Origin: Paenibacillus sediminis
Lineage (GTDB): Bacteria; Bacillota; Bacilli; Paenibacillales; Paenibacillaceae
Direction: 5' to 3'
NCBI RefSeq assembly: GCF_017873765.1
Contig: NZ_JAGGKP010000010.1
Span: forward strand, 1 to 64,000
Length of the DNA: 64,000 nt
Within the stretch, counting starts at the first letter, position 1. Every line of letters begins with the position of its first letter. Under the pieces are notes generated by a model that made no database searches, was not told the DNA's origin, and worked only from the letters and a program-made list of their open reading frames with translations. The position numbers and the translations under genes were made by a program. Positions 34,828-44,083 of the stretch are shown here, piece after piece.

Positions 34828-35777
34828 AAAACAAAACTACTTGGTTAACTAGCATATTTGTTGTAATCTTTGTGATGACTTCATTGATAAACTATACCCC
34901 TGCCTATGCAGGAGCCAAATTCGGTGACGTTCCTACAGATGATGTGTTATCGGCTGCAACTGCCAACTATAAAGGGACGGGAACCACTCGAAATAGTTTC
35001 GCTGCGATCATCATGGCGGTAACCTGGCCTGAAGTAACAGGAAATCATCTTAACTATACTCCATCTCCAATGGCTATTGGCCGTGCAGATGTGAGTAGTT
35101 CTAATGGCAAGAAGCTATGGGCAGATGGGGTAGTTAGCGGGGCATATAAATATGTACGTGCACATTGGAGTGCAGGAGTGGGAATATGGCAGTTAGATTC
35201 AGTTGGACTTGGCGCAGATATGAGCTTTCATAATGCAGTACTCACCAATACATCAGCTGCTGTAGTAGCATCTGAAATGGCTAGATTATATAAGAGTGCT
35301 TCAGGAACAGCTGCAGACAAAAGAAAGGCTGCATGGAAGCCGTGGTACGCATGCGGATATCATCAAGAAGTGTGCGAGAAAGTGTATCAATCTATCTATT
35401 ATAGTCCTACAGATACACTCAACATTACACGCGATCATACCGTTTCTAGGGGAGGCGGACTGGTTAGCAAGCATTGCTATAATGTCTCTAATCCTAGGGT
35501 TACTTGGCCATGTTACAAATATAATCCTGCACTCGCCCAAGGATATAAAGGGTCTTGGTACTACAATCCATTGAACGGATCATCTACACTTGAACCGGTT
35601 CCGTTGCCATTTCTTACTTATTGGAAAACTGACAGTTATGGCAACAAAATAGAATATCGGCATTGGTTAAAAGCAGACACCGGATATGATACAAGTAAAT
35701 GGGCATCCCGTCTGTTTGGAACAAATGCGAGAAGTTCAGTAAAATGGATGTCAAATTCGCCGCTTGGTGCAAAGTGA
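34824..35777 (+). CDS. Secreted lysozyme-like protein, gene 2 of export operon
   Basis: 317 residues. A signal peptide ends after PAYA (about 29). The mature protein has a pattern like a transglycosylase fold: AAIIMAVTWPEVTGN with a candidate catalytic Glu near 70, then HWSAGVGIWQLDSVGLGADM near 115-134, comparable to the G-x-x-Q stretch of lytic enzymes. Four Cys (WYACGYHQEVCEK and KHCYNVSNPRVTWPCYK) suggest two disulfides. A muramidase or cell-wall role is inference. ATG 34824 overlaps the upstream stop (ATGA). Confidence 0.55.
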   Translation: MKNKTTWLTSIFVVIFVMTSLINYTPAYAGAKFGDVPTDDVLSAATANYKGTGTTRNSFAAIIMAVTWPEVTGNHLNYTPSPMAIGRADVSSSNGKKLWADGVVSGAYKYVRAHWSAGVGIWQLDSVGLGADMSFHNAVLTNTSAAVVASEMARLYKSASGTAADKRKAAWKPWYACGYHQEVCEKVYQSIYYSPTDTLNITRDHTVSRGGGLVSKHCYNVSNPRVTWPCYKYNPALAQGYKGSWYYNPLNGSSTLEPVPLPFLTYWKTDSYGNKIEYRHWLKADTGYDTSKWASRLFGTNARSSVKWMSNSPLGAK

Positions 35778-35802
35778 GCTGCGTAGAATGAAGGTGGATC
35801 AT

Positions 35803-36543
35803 TTGAATAAAATTATGTTTGTGTTCCTTATGGCTTTTATATTTTTAAGTGGTTGTACTTCGCAAGTTAATGATAGTGAACATCCAAAACCGAATACAGC
35901 ATCTGCTAAGGTAATTGATTTAAATTTTTCCCCGGCTCTTATCAATGAATTGAAAAGTGGACAACCCCAAAAGGATTGGATTAAGGTTAAAAGTATTGCA
36001 TTCGGCAAGTTGCAAGTTCATCTATATGTGGATGCGAATAACCGAAAACCATATCATACTGGAAGTGTATATGCGTTTATTCAGAATCAAGGCTTGCTGT
36101 ATGAGCTTGGAGATGTCAGCAGTTCCTATGGCCTCGATGATGTAGAAGCAGAGCAGATTAATAAAAAGTTTGGTGAGCAGGGACTTATGATTATGGGCAG
36201 CATAGGAACTCCTTATACCGAAATGAATCTAATTGGCTACGACCCAGCTAAAGGCCGGCTGCTTTCTATATTAGCTTTAGGTAAACCAACATTCGTTGAT
36301 TTAGATGGTGACGGCAAAGATGAATTGGTAACTGCCTTTCAGGGTGTCCATTTGAATGAGCCTAATATTAATATCTTCCGTGAACGTAATGGGATTATTG
36401 AAAGATGTGATGTCGCCGAAGCAACGGGTAATGAGTATGCGAAATTATTAAGCGAAGGTGGAACTGCTATGCTTGAAACCGGAAAGCTTAATGAGGAGCC
36501 CCATTATTATCATTATAAAGACGGTAAACTGATTGAACTTTAA
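35803..36543 (+). CDS. Lipoprotein of unknown function, gene 3 of export operon
   Basis: 246 residues. The lipobox FLSGC (Cys at about 18) marks a membrane-anchored lipoprotein. The mature part carries PTFVDLDGDGKDELVTAFQG, an FG-GAP-like calcium-binding loop found in VCBS or integrin-like repeats. TTG 35803 is chosen because AAGGTGG lies 5 bases upstream. The gene starts 25 bases after gene 2 and is followed by a terminator. Partner of the secreted proteins; function unknown. Confidence 0.6.
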   Translation: MNKIMFVFLMAFIFLSGCTSQVNDSEHPKPNTASAKVIDLNFSPALINELKSGQPQKDWIKVKSIAFGKLQVHLYVDANNRKPYHTGSVYAFIQNQGLLYELGDVSSSYGLDDVEAEQINKKFGEQGLMIMGSIGTPYTEMNLIGYDPAKGRLLSILALGKPTFVDLDGDGKDELVTAFQGVHLNEPNINIFRERNGIIERCDVAEATGNEYAKLLSEGGTAMLETGKLNEEPHYYHYKDGKLIEL

Positions 36544-36587
36544 GTTTCAAGCCGAGTGGTGAGAAATAACAACTTATATATTTCTTG

Positions 36588-36617
36588 AAGAACCCTTACC
36601 CAAGGGTTCTTTTTTTG
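36588..36617 (+). terminator. Terminator of the export operon
   Basis: AAGAACCCT-TACCC-AAGGGTTCTTTTTTT. Confidence 0.92.
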
Positions 36618-36647
36618 TATCCGACCAAATAATGGTAAATGACTCCG

Positions 36648-36748
36648 CCTTAAGTCTAGGTCGAAAACCAGCCTGTGGACTGTTTTGACTTAAGTAGGAA
36701 CCGTCTAAACTAAGTCAAGGAGCGAATACATATGACAAAAGTCATATG
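36648..36748 (+). promoter_or_regulatory. Repeated regulatory motifs upstream of the RND pump gene
   Basis: Three copies of a CTTAAGT-like word occur at 36647-36656, 36688-36695 and 36709-36716. TTGACTTA (36685-36692) and TAAGTCAA (36711-36718) form an inverted repeat, the first arm being a possible -35. Further on, CATATGAC-AAAA-GTCATATG (36729-36748) is a perfect 8-base palindrome. It overlaps a five-codon reading frame MTKVI after AAGGAG. They look like operators for a repressor that is not encoded here. Confidence 0.45.
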
Positions 36749-36845
36749 AACAAAGTGACGATTTGCAGTACAGCGTATGGAAGGCACCCGTTATAATTTG
36801 AAAGTAAATATGAAAGTAAATGGATGGAAGGGGAACTTGAAAGAA

Positions 36846-39800
36846 ATGACATGGTTAACAAAGTGGTCGTTTACAAACAAAGCCGCGGTCGGATTGTTGA
36901 TCGTACTCGCGCTTATCGTCGGTGTACTTAGCTACACGACGCTGCCGATGGAGTTAATGCCGGAGGCAGATAATCCTCAGGTCACCGTTACGGTGCTTGG
37001 ACCTGGCCAAGATGCGCATTCCATGGAAACGAATGTGACGAAGCCAATCGAGAATGCTACATCGCTCATTAAAGGTAAAAAAGAAATGTTCTCCACTTCA
37101 GGAGATGGTTATGCGAAGGTCGATCTTTATTTTGATTCGAAAACAAATATGAAGGAAGCGACGCAAGACGTTCAAAAAGAGTTAGATTCGCTGCAGTTCC
37201 CTCAAGGAGTCATGAAGCCATTTGTACTTCAATTGAACACTTCCATGATTCCGGTATCTGAGGTTACCATTGCATTTAAAGATGGATTGACCGAGAACAA
37301 TATTAAAGAAGCAGAGAATAAGATCATCCCTGAGCTCCAAAAAATTAAGGGTGTGGCGAATGTCGGATTATACGGCAAACCAGCTCCACAGATTAGCGTC
37401 AAAGTAGATCCTCAGAAAATGGCTCAAAAAAGAGTTTCTCATCAGCAGATTATGGGAATTCTTCAAGGCCGCAACATTTCGGCTTCGATCGGAGAACAGA
37501 CGATCGATGGTCAGACGGGGAACGTGAATGTTACTTCTACAATTGATAGTGTTGATACACTCAAAAAGCTGCCAGTAGCGGCAGGAGTTACTTTGCAAGA
37601 CATTGCAACCGTTGAGCTTAAGGAAGAACATCAAAGTATTAGCCGCTCTAACGGAAAAGACGTATTGTTTGCAGTGGTAACGAAAGAAGCCAATGCGAAT
37701 GCTGTAGCTGTTGGTAATAAAGTACAGGAACAAGTAGATGCGATTAATAAAACGGTCAAAAATGCAGCAGTTTCCGTTCTATTCAGTACTTCAGACATGG
37801 TTGTTACTTCCGTGAACAGTATGATGCGCGAAGTATTGATGGGAGCATTATTCGCAACACTCGTTATCCTATTGTTCTTACGTAATTTCAAAGCAACGCT
37901 CATTACGATCGTATCTATTCCTTTGTCGCTGGCGATTACGTTGTATTTACTCAAAATGTCCGGCGTAACTTTGAACATTATTACACTCGGGGGGGTAGCC
38001 GTTGCCGTTGGCCGTCTCGTTGATGACAGTATTGTTGTTATCGAGAATATATACCGCAGACTGCAAAAGGAACCATTCTCTCGTGAAATGATTATTAGCG
38101 CAACGAAAGAAGTAGCACGGGCGATTACTTCGTCTACGATTACAACGGTTGCCGTTTTCTTACCGATGGGGCTGCTGCGCGGCGGATTGCAAGCATTCTT
38201 ACTGCCTTTTGCCTTAACTGTAACGTATTCACTCCTTACATCGCTTGTTGTTGCTTTAACAGTGGTTCCTTTACTAAGCTCTTGGCTGCTCCGGAACTCT
38301 CGTATGAAGGAACATAGGCCTGCAAAACGGTTCGCAAGCTTCTTGCGTTGGAATCTTCGCTATAAATGGGTAACATTATCTCTTGCTTTAATCGTGTTCG
38401 TGGGTTCAATTGCTGCCTATTTCGCCATGCCTAAAGGTGCTCTTGATTCATCTGATGCTGGCTATGTAGCAGTTCAATTGAAATATCCGAATGACGTTCC
38501 CGTTCAAGAGGTTCTTGATAAAGGGAAACAGCTTGAACAAGATTTGATGAAACAAGAACAAGTGAAGACCGTCCTGCTTCAATCTGGTAATAGTACCGAT
38601 GGTGCGAAATGGGGAAATGTATCGTCACTTACTGAAGTGAATTATACCGTTGCAATGAAGGATGGCGCTAATGCGCAGGCCTTTATCGATCATGTCCGTG
38701 CACAAAAGGATAACTATGCTGGCGCGACTTTGACAGCGAATGAAACCAGCTTTATGGGCGGAAGCTCAACGATCGAATATATCGACGTTATTGGTGATGA
38801 CCTGACGGCCATTACGAAGATTGCCGAAGAAGTGACAGCTAAAGTGAAGACTGTTGATGGAATTGAAAAAGTAAACAGCAGCATGGATGATACAAAACCT
38901 GTATTTTCATTCAAGGTAGATCCGGCGGAGGCGAATGCTCAAGAAATCGCCATGCAGATTGGCGCTATGCTTAACCCAATGCCGCTTGGACAAATTGATG
39001 TCAATGGGAATCCAACTTCAGTTGTCATGGATCCAGTTCTTGAACCGAAAACAGAGAAGGATTTAACAGGCATGACATTGATGACTGCCACAGGACCTGT
39101 ACCATTGTCGAAATTAGCTACATTTGAAGTTCGCAATGAACCGACGATGTTATACCATAAAGAAGGTAAAACATATGTCCGTATTTCGGCCGAAGTAGAT
39201 CCGAAGAAAGTTTCGGTCATCGGCGCAGACATCAAAAAAGTTACCGATCAAATGAAACTACCTGAAGGTGTTAGCTTATTCGTAGGCGGTGCTTCTGTTG
39301 ACCAAGCGGGCGACTTTAGCGACATCGGTATGACAGGACTTATTTCTATCGGTCTGGTGTACCTGATCATGGTGCTTACTTTCAAAACGCTTCGTGCTCC
39401 GCTGGCCATCATGTTCTCCTTGCCGCTGGCAGCGATTGGTGCGATCATAGCACTCATTATTTCCGGCGTGAATCCAGATTTCACCGCTTTGTTCGGTGCC
39501 TTGATGCTCATTGGTATCGTCGTAACGAATGCGATCGTGCTTATTGACCGCATCAAACAGAACGAGGAACGTATGACGATTCGAGAAGCGATTATTGAAG
39601 CGGCTTCGACACGGATGCGTCCAATCCTCATGACGGCGATTGCTACAATCTGTGCGATGCTTCCACTCGTATTCGGGCATCCTGAGCAAGGCAGCATCGT
39701 ATCGCAAAGTCTTGCAATCGTAGTTATTGGCGGCTTAACTGCTGCGACGTTGTTGACTCTTGTCGTAGTACCAGCCATTTATGAGCTGTTCTACTTCCGT

Positions 39801-39854
39801 AAGTCAGCTAAACAGCGTAAACAAGCGGTTCAAGCTGAAGTCAATGCCGCTTAA
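36846..39854 (+). CDS. Efflux RND transporter permease subunit (SwrC/YerP-like)
   Basis: 1002 residues from ATG 36846, with 12 membrane helices and two large external loops. Recognisable are ELMPEADNPQVTVTVLGPG, the proton-relay acidic pair in GRLVDDSIVVIENIYR (helix 4), the repeated LTVVPLLS and TLVVVPAIYELFY ends, and IVVTNAIVLIDRIKQ in helix 10. It exports lipopeptides or other amphiphiles in Gram-positive bacteria without an outer-membrane channel. No membrane-fusion protein gene is adjacent. The longer frame from 36777 is less likely; ATG 36846 follows AAGGGG by 12 bases. Confidence 0.9.
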   Translation: MTWLTKWSFTNKAAVGLLIVLALIVGVLSYTTLPMELMPEADNPQVTVTVLGPGQDAHSMETNVTKPIENATSLIKGKKEMFSTSGDGYAKVDLYFDSKTNMKEATQDVQKELDSLQFPQGVMKPFVLQLNTSMIPVSEVTIAFKDGLTENNIKEAENKIIPELQKIKGVANVGLYGKPAPQISVKVDPQKMAQKRVSHQQIMGILQGRNISASIGEQTIDGQTGNVNVTSTIDSVDTLKKLPVAAGVTLQDIATVELKEEHQSISRSNGKDVLFAVVTKEANANAVAVGNKVQEQVDAINKTVKNAAVSVLFSTSDMVVTSVNSMMREVLMGALFATLVILLFLRNFKATLITIVSIPLSLAITLYLLKMSGVTLNIITLGGVAVAVGRLVDDSIVVIENIYRRLQKEPFSREMIISATKEVARAITSSTITTVAVFLPMGLLRGGLQAFLLPFALTVTYSLLTSLVVALTVVPLLSSWLLRNSRMKEHRPAKRFASFLRWNLRYKWVTLSLALIVFVGSIAAYFAMPKGALDSSDAGYVAVQLKYPNDVPVQEVLDKGKQLEQDLMKQEQVKTVLLQSGNSTDGAKWGNVSSLTEVNYTVAMKDGANAQAFIDHVRAQKDNYAGATLTANETSFMGGSSTIEYIDVIGDDLTAITKIAEEVTAKVKTVDGIEKVNSSMDDTKPVFSFKVDPAEANAQEIAMQIGAMLNPMPLGQIDVNGNPTSVVMDPVLEPKTEKDLTGMTLMTATGPVPLSKLATFEVRNEPTMLYHKEGKTYVRISAEVDPKKVSVIGADIKKVTDQMKLPEGVSLFVGGASVDQAGDFSDIGMTGLISIGLVYLIMVLTFKTLRAPLAIMFSLPLAAIGAIIALIISGVNPDFTALFGALMLIGIVVTNAIVLIDRIKQNEERMTIREAIIEAASTRMRPILMTAIATICAMLPLVFGHPEQGSIVSQSLAIVVIGGLTAATLLTLVVVPAIYELFYFRKSAKQRKQAVQAEVNAA

Positions 39855-39872
39855 ATTTAAGATATAAAGAAT

Positions 39873-39919
39873 GAGCTGTCCCTAGGTCATCATAAGTGAC
39901 TAAGGGACGGCTCTTTTTT
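39873..39919 (+). terminator. Terminator of the RND gene
   Basis: GAGCTGTCCCTAGGTCA pairs with TGACTAAGGGACGGCTC, followed by TTTTTT. Confidence 0.9.
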
Positions 39920-39982
39920 GTTACTAGCAGGAATTATGGAAGAACGATATAAATAATGATGAAAAGGGAGAGTGATATTCTG

Positions 39983-40033
39983 GTGAACAGTAAAGAAAGG
40001 TTTTCAAATCGAGTCAATACGTATGTGAAATAG
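39983..40033 (+). pseudogene. Remnant, N-terminus of a SAM-dependent methyltransferase
   Basis: GGGAGAG precedes GTG 39983, which opens MNSKERFSNRVNTYVK and then a stop. Intact class I methyltransferases of this type start KERFSNRV-xxYIKYRPSYP. A second frame after the stop reads PIPGHPNYKL, a worn version of that continuation. The rest of the gene is gone. No other gene is seen in 39920-40188. Confidence 0.5.
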
Positions 40034-40188
40034 TCCTATACCCGGGCATCCTAATTACAAACTGTGAGAGATCTAGAGTACGATTACTTGAGAGGGACAA
40101 GATCGTTCTATTATTTCGAGAACTAGAATATAAATTAACAGTCCTATTGGGTGGTTGATGATTATTTAGGAAATGGGGTTTATATTCT

Positions 40189-40377
40189 ATGGCTAAATCT
40201 AAACGCGGACGCTCGCTCTGGAATCTTCCTTCACGCGCAAGGGGAACTTGTCCCATTTGCGGCAGCACAAGAATCAAATTGCTCTATCCTCGGGTTAAGT
40301 CTGATGGAAAATCGGTAAAGGTGTGCAAGCGATGCGCTAACGCACCACAAACCAAGGTAGACGCAATTACGAGTTAG
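40189..40377 (+). CDS. Small zinc-ribbon-like protein
   Basis: 62 residues, very basic at the start (MAKSKRGRS), with CPICGS and VCKRC forming a CxxC...CxxC zinc-binding pair about 25 residues apart. The arrangement resembles small ribosomal or RNA-binding zinc ribbons (L33/S14-like size), but I cannot name a family. AAATGGGG before ATG 40189 and a terminator after support it. Confidence 0.5.
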   Translation: MAKSKRGRSLWNLPSRARGTCPICGSTRIKLLYPRVKSDGKSVKVCKRCANAPQTKVDAITS

Positions 40378-40396
40378 ATAGAATGATATGCGAGAG

Positions 40397-40427
40397 CCCG
40401 CCCCTGACGAAGGAGGCGGGTATTTTT
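40397..40427 (+). terminator. Terminator after the zinc-ribbon gene
   Basis: CCCGCC-12 bases-GGCGGG followed by TATTTTT. Confidence 0.75.
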
Positions 40428-40440
40428 CTAGTATATTCAT

Positions 40441-40554
40441 TTATTTTCGGAACAGCTTAACAAGCTTATCGAACCAATTTGGTTGATGTGCTTCTAGTTT
40501 CGGTTCTTTTGGTTTTGAAGTGGCATAAGATACCCGAGTTGATAATACTGCCAT
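40441..40554 (-). CDS. Possible 37-residue peptide
   Basis: On the minus strand MAVLSTRVSYATSKPKEPKL continues to NWFDKLVKLFRK and a stop. A Lys/Pro linker plus an amphipathic helix looks protein-like and is a typical C-terminal tail, but there is no good ribosome binding site. It may be the end of a lost gene. The rest of 40443-40723 shows no supported gene. Confidence 0.25.
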   Translation of the reverse strand: MAVLSTRVSYATSKPKEPKLEAHQPNWFDKLVKLFRK

Positions 40555-40723
40555 GCGAGCACTGCTCTCGAAAGATCCGTTTGTACTGGAAGCCTACCAC
40601 TGAAAAGCATGGAGACAAGGCTCTACCAGTCAATATATTAAATGACAATAATAAGATTGTCGGGCGCAATCAAACGGTATTTACACTTCATTTATCTTCG
40701 TGAATTTACATTCAAGAATAATA

Positions 40724-40758
40724 AAAGGAGCCGTGCTGAGAAGAACACGACTCCTTAA
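40724..40758 (-). terminator. Terminator for the minus-strand ankyrin gene
   Basis: In minus orientation GGAGTCGTG and CACGGCTCC form the stem and are followed by TTTTATTATT, 30 bases after the ankyrin gene stop. Confidence 0.7.
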
Positions 40759-40787
40759 TCACTCCTATTAAAGCAGTAGGTGCCTAT

Positions 40788-42048
40788 TTAATTTGAGGCC
40801 CCGTATTTCCTCAATAGCTTGACAAGTTTCTTGTTGTTATTTTCTGTAGCAAATTGCAATACCGTCATCTGATTATTCGGAGCAACTTTTCCTGTTTGGT
40901 TCGGGTTCGCGCCCGCTTTCAAAAGCATCTCAGACATCTCGTAATTATTCGCACGTACGGAATAATAAAGGGAATAGTCGTTTTTAGGGCTCGCTCCTGC
41001 TTTAAGGAGTGCTTCAACAATCTCGATGTCGGGGTAATTCATAATTGGTGTTCCATCTTCGGCATAACCGACAACAATACGCATGCTTGCTTTCTCTAGA
41101 GGAGTCCAAGTATCGCCACATGGACATATGTAACTCGCGTTGGGATCACCTTTGTATTTCAATACTAATTGTGTCAATTCTAGCCGAGTCTTCACATCCA
41201 AATCCCTACTTTCAGCTATGGCGATAAGGGCTGGTCTTGTATGCACATCGCCTAGCTGATTAACATTGGCGCCCGCTTTCAGTAGTTTTTCGACCACTTT
41301 TACTTTACTCTTCACAATTGGATAATTAATGGTCAAATCTATATTACCATTGTCTAATGCTTTGAAATCCGGCTTGTAGGAGAGCAATAGAGCAGTATAT
41401 TCCAGCTCTTGTTCCTCCGTTAATAGGATATTTTTCTCATTATACAATAAGTTAAATGCATTCCAGACACGATCAATTTGGTTTATATCGGCCCCATTCT
41501 CTAAGAGGAGCTTTTTAAAAGCACGAAATCCGGATTAGTATCCATTCCTTCCTCGAGAAGGCGCTTGACTTCAAAATAGTCATTCGATAATACAGCTTCA
41601 TCTAAAGTGGCAATTTATTACGGTCAGTCGTTCCTACATATACAATTCTATGGAACGAGCTCCACTCCACCTGTGCTCCCAAAGCCTCACTGACGAATCG
41701 CAGAGGGACAAGTGTTCTCCCGTTAATGACAAGTGACGGCATCGCAAGAGTTGTACTCTGTCCATTAATAATAGCTGTTTTCTCCCCTATGGTATGTTCA
41801 ATAACCGTATTACCTTTGACCGCGCGAATGGTATTACCATTCAACTCTAGCTTGGCCCCTAAGCTTTCAAAAATTCCGCGAAGCGGCACAAACGTATAGC
41901 CGTCCTTCTGTACCGGTGGTTGATCATAAGGCTGAAATTTACCATCGATATAAACTTCAATTGGTCCCGTTCTGGCCGCTGACGCCGATAACGGGATCAT
42001 AGTGAGCAATATCAATAAAGCTGTTACTGCGGCAATTGCTTTTTTCAT
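40788..42048 (-). pseudogene. Stalk-domain plus ankyrin-repeat protein, two frameshifts
   Basis: One gene read in three frames. The first part (42048-about 41615) has a signal peptide and a copper-amine-oxidase-like stalk domain (KDGYTFVPLRGIFESLGAKL, NGRTLVPLRFVSEALGAQV). A missing base near 41615 shifts into ATLDEAVLSNDYFEVKRLLE, the first ankyrin unit. A second missing base near 41526 shifts into AFKKLLLENGADINQIDRVW and the remaining ankyrin repeats (KLLKAGANVNQ, ALLKAGASPK, MLLKAGANPNQ) to the stop at 40788. Restored, the product is about 420 residues, exported, probably with ankyrin repeats outside or at the wall. Either inactivated or affected by two sequence errors. Confidence 0.8.
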
Positions 42049-42323
42049 TGTTTACTAGCCCCCCCATATGTACTGGTATATAATCCCTATATCAGATTTT
42101 TATTTCAACTTCTTTAGTCGTGCAGCTTTAGTCATGAGGGTCGAAACAATGAGTGTCTTTATGTAATATTTTGGATTATAATGAGACACGAAGCAGTTAA
42201 CCACGATAGTAGACCGTTATCATATAGAGGGCGGCCTTTTTCTTAACTTCAAGCGATGGTCGTTTTTGATGAGGCGGATACTTCTGCTTTTCCTTTTTTT
42301 ATGTCAACAATTAAAAGGACGGA

Positions 42324-43374
42324 ATGCGATTGAGAAAATTACATGCCTCTCAGGTTTATTTAATCATGAACGCTCTGATTTCATTTGCTAATGCAACAAT
42401 GTTTACGACTTATGCTCTATACTACGTATCTGGTCTGCATCTAAGCCCTTTGGAGGCACGGTGTTAGAATTAACGGTTCTCTTGTTTGAAATGCCGACAG
42501 GGATCATAGCGGATACTTACAGCCGTAGATTATCAGTCATTATAGGGATCCTTGTCATAGGCTTTGCTTATGTTCTTGAAGGTTCCATCCCTTACTTATC
42601 CCATTCTATGTCCATTCTCGCGATATCATTAGTTGTTGGAGTTTTAGCAGCAGAGGCTGTTCGTGGAATAGGTGAGACGTTCAATAGTGGTTCGACCCAA
42701 GCTTGGCTTACCGATGAGATCGGTGATGACAAGATTGGCGATGTATTCCTGAGATCGAACCAATTGAATCAAATTGTAGGAATTATTGGCGTTATCGCTA
42801 GTGTTGGGCTTTACGAGCGTTGCACTTAATTTGCCTTATTTATAGAAGGATTTATCTATTTATTGTTGGGTGGACTATTGTTGTGGAAGATTCCAGAGAA
42901 TCATTTCGAACGGTCTAACAAAGAGCATAGTGAGACTCCTTGGAAAGAGTTGACCAATACACTGCGGACTGGATATACAGTGCTTCGAGGTCGAAGAATT
43001 CTAGTTATGCTTGTTGTTTCGAGTCTACTCATTGGTGCAGGTTCAGAAGGCTACGACCGCCTATGGGAAGATAACTTTATAATTAGTTTAAAATTTCCGG
43101 AAATCGGTCATCTTACCCCCGCCATTTGGTTCGGTATTATAAGCTTATCTGGTAATATTCTTTGTTACTTCATAGCTAGGTGGGCTCGTACACGATTAGA
43201 CACGAGTGATAGTTAGGAGGGCTAGTAGTCGGCGCGGTCGGCAGCAGATACACGATAAGATTAGCATTAATTCTATCTTGGTTGTTGCAATTGCCCATTT
43301 TGGCCGTTCTCTTCAAGGCTGCAAACATGTCAAAGCAGAACAAGAGAAAATGTATTCTAAAAATGGCTAAATGA
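42324..43374 (+). pseudogene. MFS transporter pseudogene
   Basis: Starting at ATG 42324 after AAAGGAC, the sequence reads QVYLIMNALISFANATMFTT, then in a new frame from about 42460 GTVLELTVLLFEMPTGIIAD with TYSRRLSVIIG. Near 42805 and 42845 it shifts twice more (GFTSVALNLPYL, IEGFIYLLLGGLLLWKIPEN) and again near 43200, ending LLQLPILAVLFKAANMSKQN before the stop at 43374. Five fragments in order rebuild a drug-type MFS protein of about 350 residues. About four codons seem missing at 42458 (relatives have LVLVGTVLE), so this is real decay, not one error. Confidence 0.85.
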
Positions 43375-43399
43375 ATACGCGAATTTAGGAGGCCTAGAT

Positions 43400-44014
43400 A
43401 TGCTCAGAAAAACAATCGCTTTTGTCATACTGTTTGTCGTTCTAAGTCTATTACTATTTTCCCCAAAGTTGATCGGAATAGATGACTGGCAAAGAAAAGT
43501 ATTGGAGTGGAATTATTTTGGAGCAATATGGAATTATATTTTGTTTTTTATTGCAGTATACGTCATTCGAAAGAAAGACTTATCCTATTACGGACTTAAG
43601 CTAGGACTTTGGCGTAAGAACTTACATTGGTTTTTGTTGTGCCTATTTATTTTAATCGGGTTCACAAAGTTGCTAGATTTTATGGGCAGTCATCATTTAG
43701 CGTTGTCACTGCCTAGTGCAAGCACAATCATTTTTCAACTCGTGTTCATTGCGTACGGTGAGGATTTTGTGTGGAGAGGCCTTGTGCAAAAAGAGTTCGG
43801 TATGATTCTCGGTGCATTCGGATTTGGATTGATGCATGCTTCTCCCATGTTATGGGGTCAGTATTCGATCGCATACGCGGCTCAGTATTTTGCTTTTACA
43901 TTCTTAATGGGATTGCTGTTAGGATGGGTCAGAAAAAAGACAGAATCGGTTTATGCAAGCGGGACACTGCACGGAATATACAATTTAATAAACAATATTT
44001 TAGTAGCAACGTGA
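43400..44014 (+). CDS. CPBP family intramembrane metalloprotease
   Basis: 204 residues, about seven membrane segments. The family motifs are present but altered: motif 1 reads GEDFVWRGLVQ where EExxxR is usual, so the second Glu is Asp; motif 2 is FGLMHAS and motif 3 TLHGIYNLINN, supplying the His residues. CPBP proteins are membrane proteases or bacteriocin self-immunity factors. TTAGGAGG lies before ATG 43400. The gene follows the broken MFS gene by 25 bases and may belong to the same old operon. Confidence 0.78.
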   Translation: MLRKTIAFVILFVVLSLLLFSPKLIGIDDWQRKVLEWNYFGAIWNYILFFIAVYVIRKKDLSYYGLKLGLWRKNLHWFLLCLFILIGFTKLLDFMGSHHLALSLPSASTIIFQLVFIAYGEDFVWRGLVQKEFGMILGAFGFGLMHASPMLWGQYSIAYAAQYFAFTFLMGLLLGWVRKKTESVYASGTLHGIYNLINNILVAT

Positions 44015-44083
44015 TAAATACATAAGAATGAGGTGATGACGTATTAGACCTCCCTTAAGCTTATAGCCTGGGAGGTCCAATTT

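Noticed and set aside
36729-36748. CATATGAC/GTCATATG as an insertion-sequence end or attachment site
   Set aside because: No transposase or integrase and no matching second copy in the window.
39248-39778. Minus-strand 176-residue frame in the RND gene
   Set aside because: Antisense shadow of conserved membrane helices; no start signals.
40479-40703. Plus-strand 74-residue frame with CEHC
   Set aside because: No ribosome binding site, odd composition and no known match; overlaps the minus-strand peptide frame.
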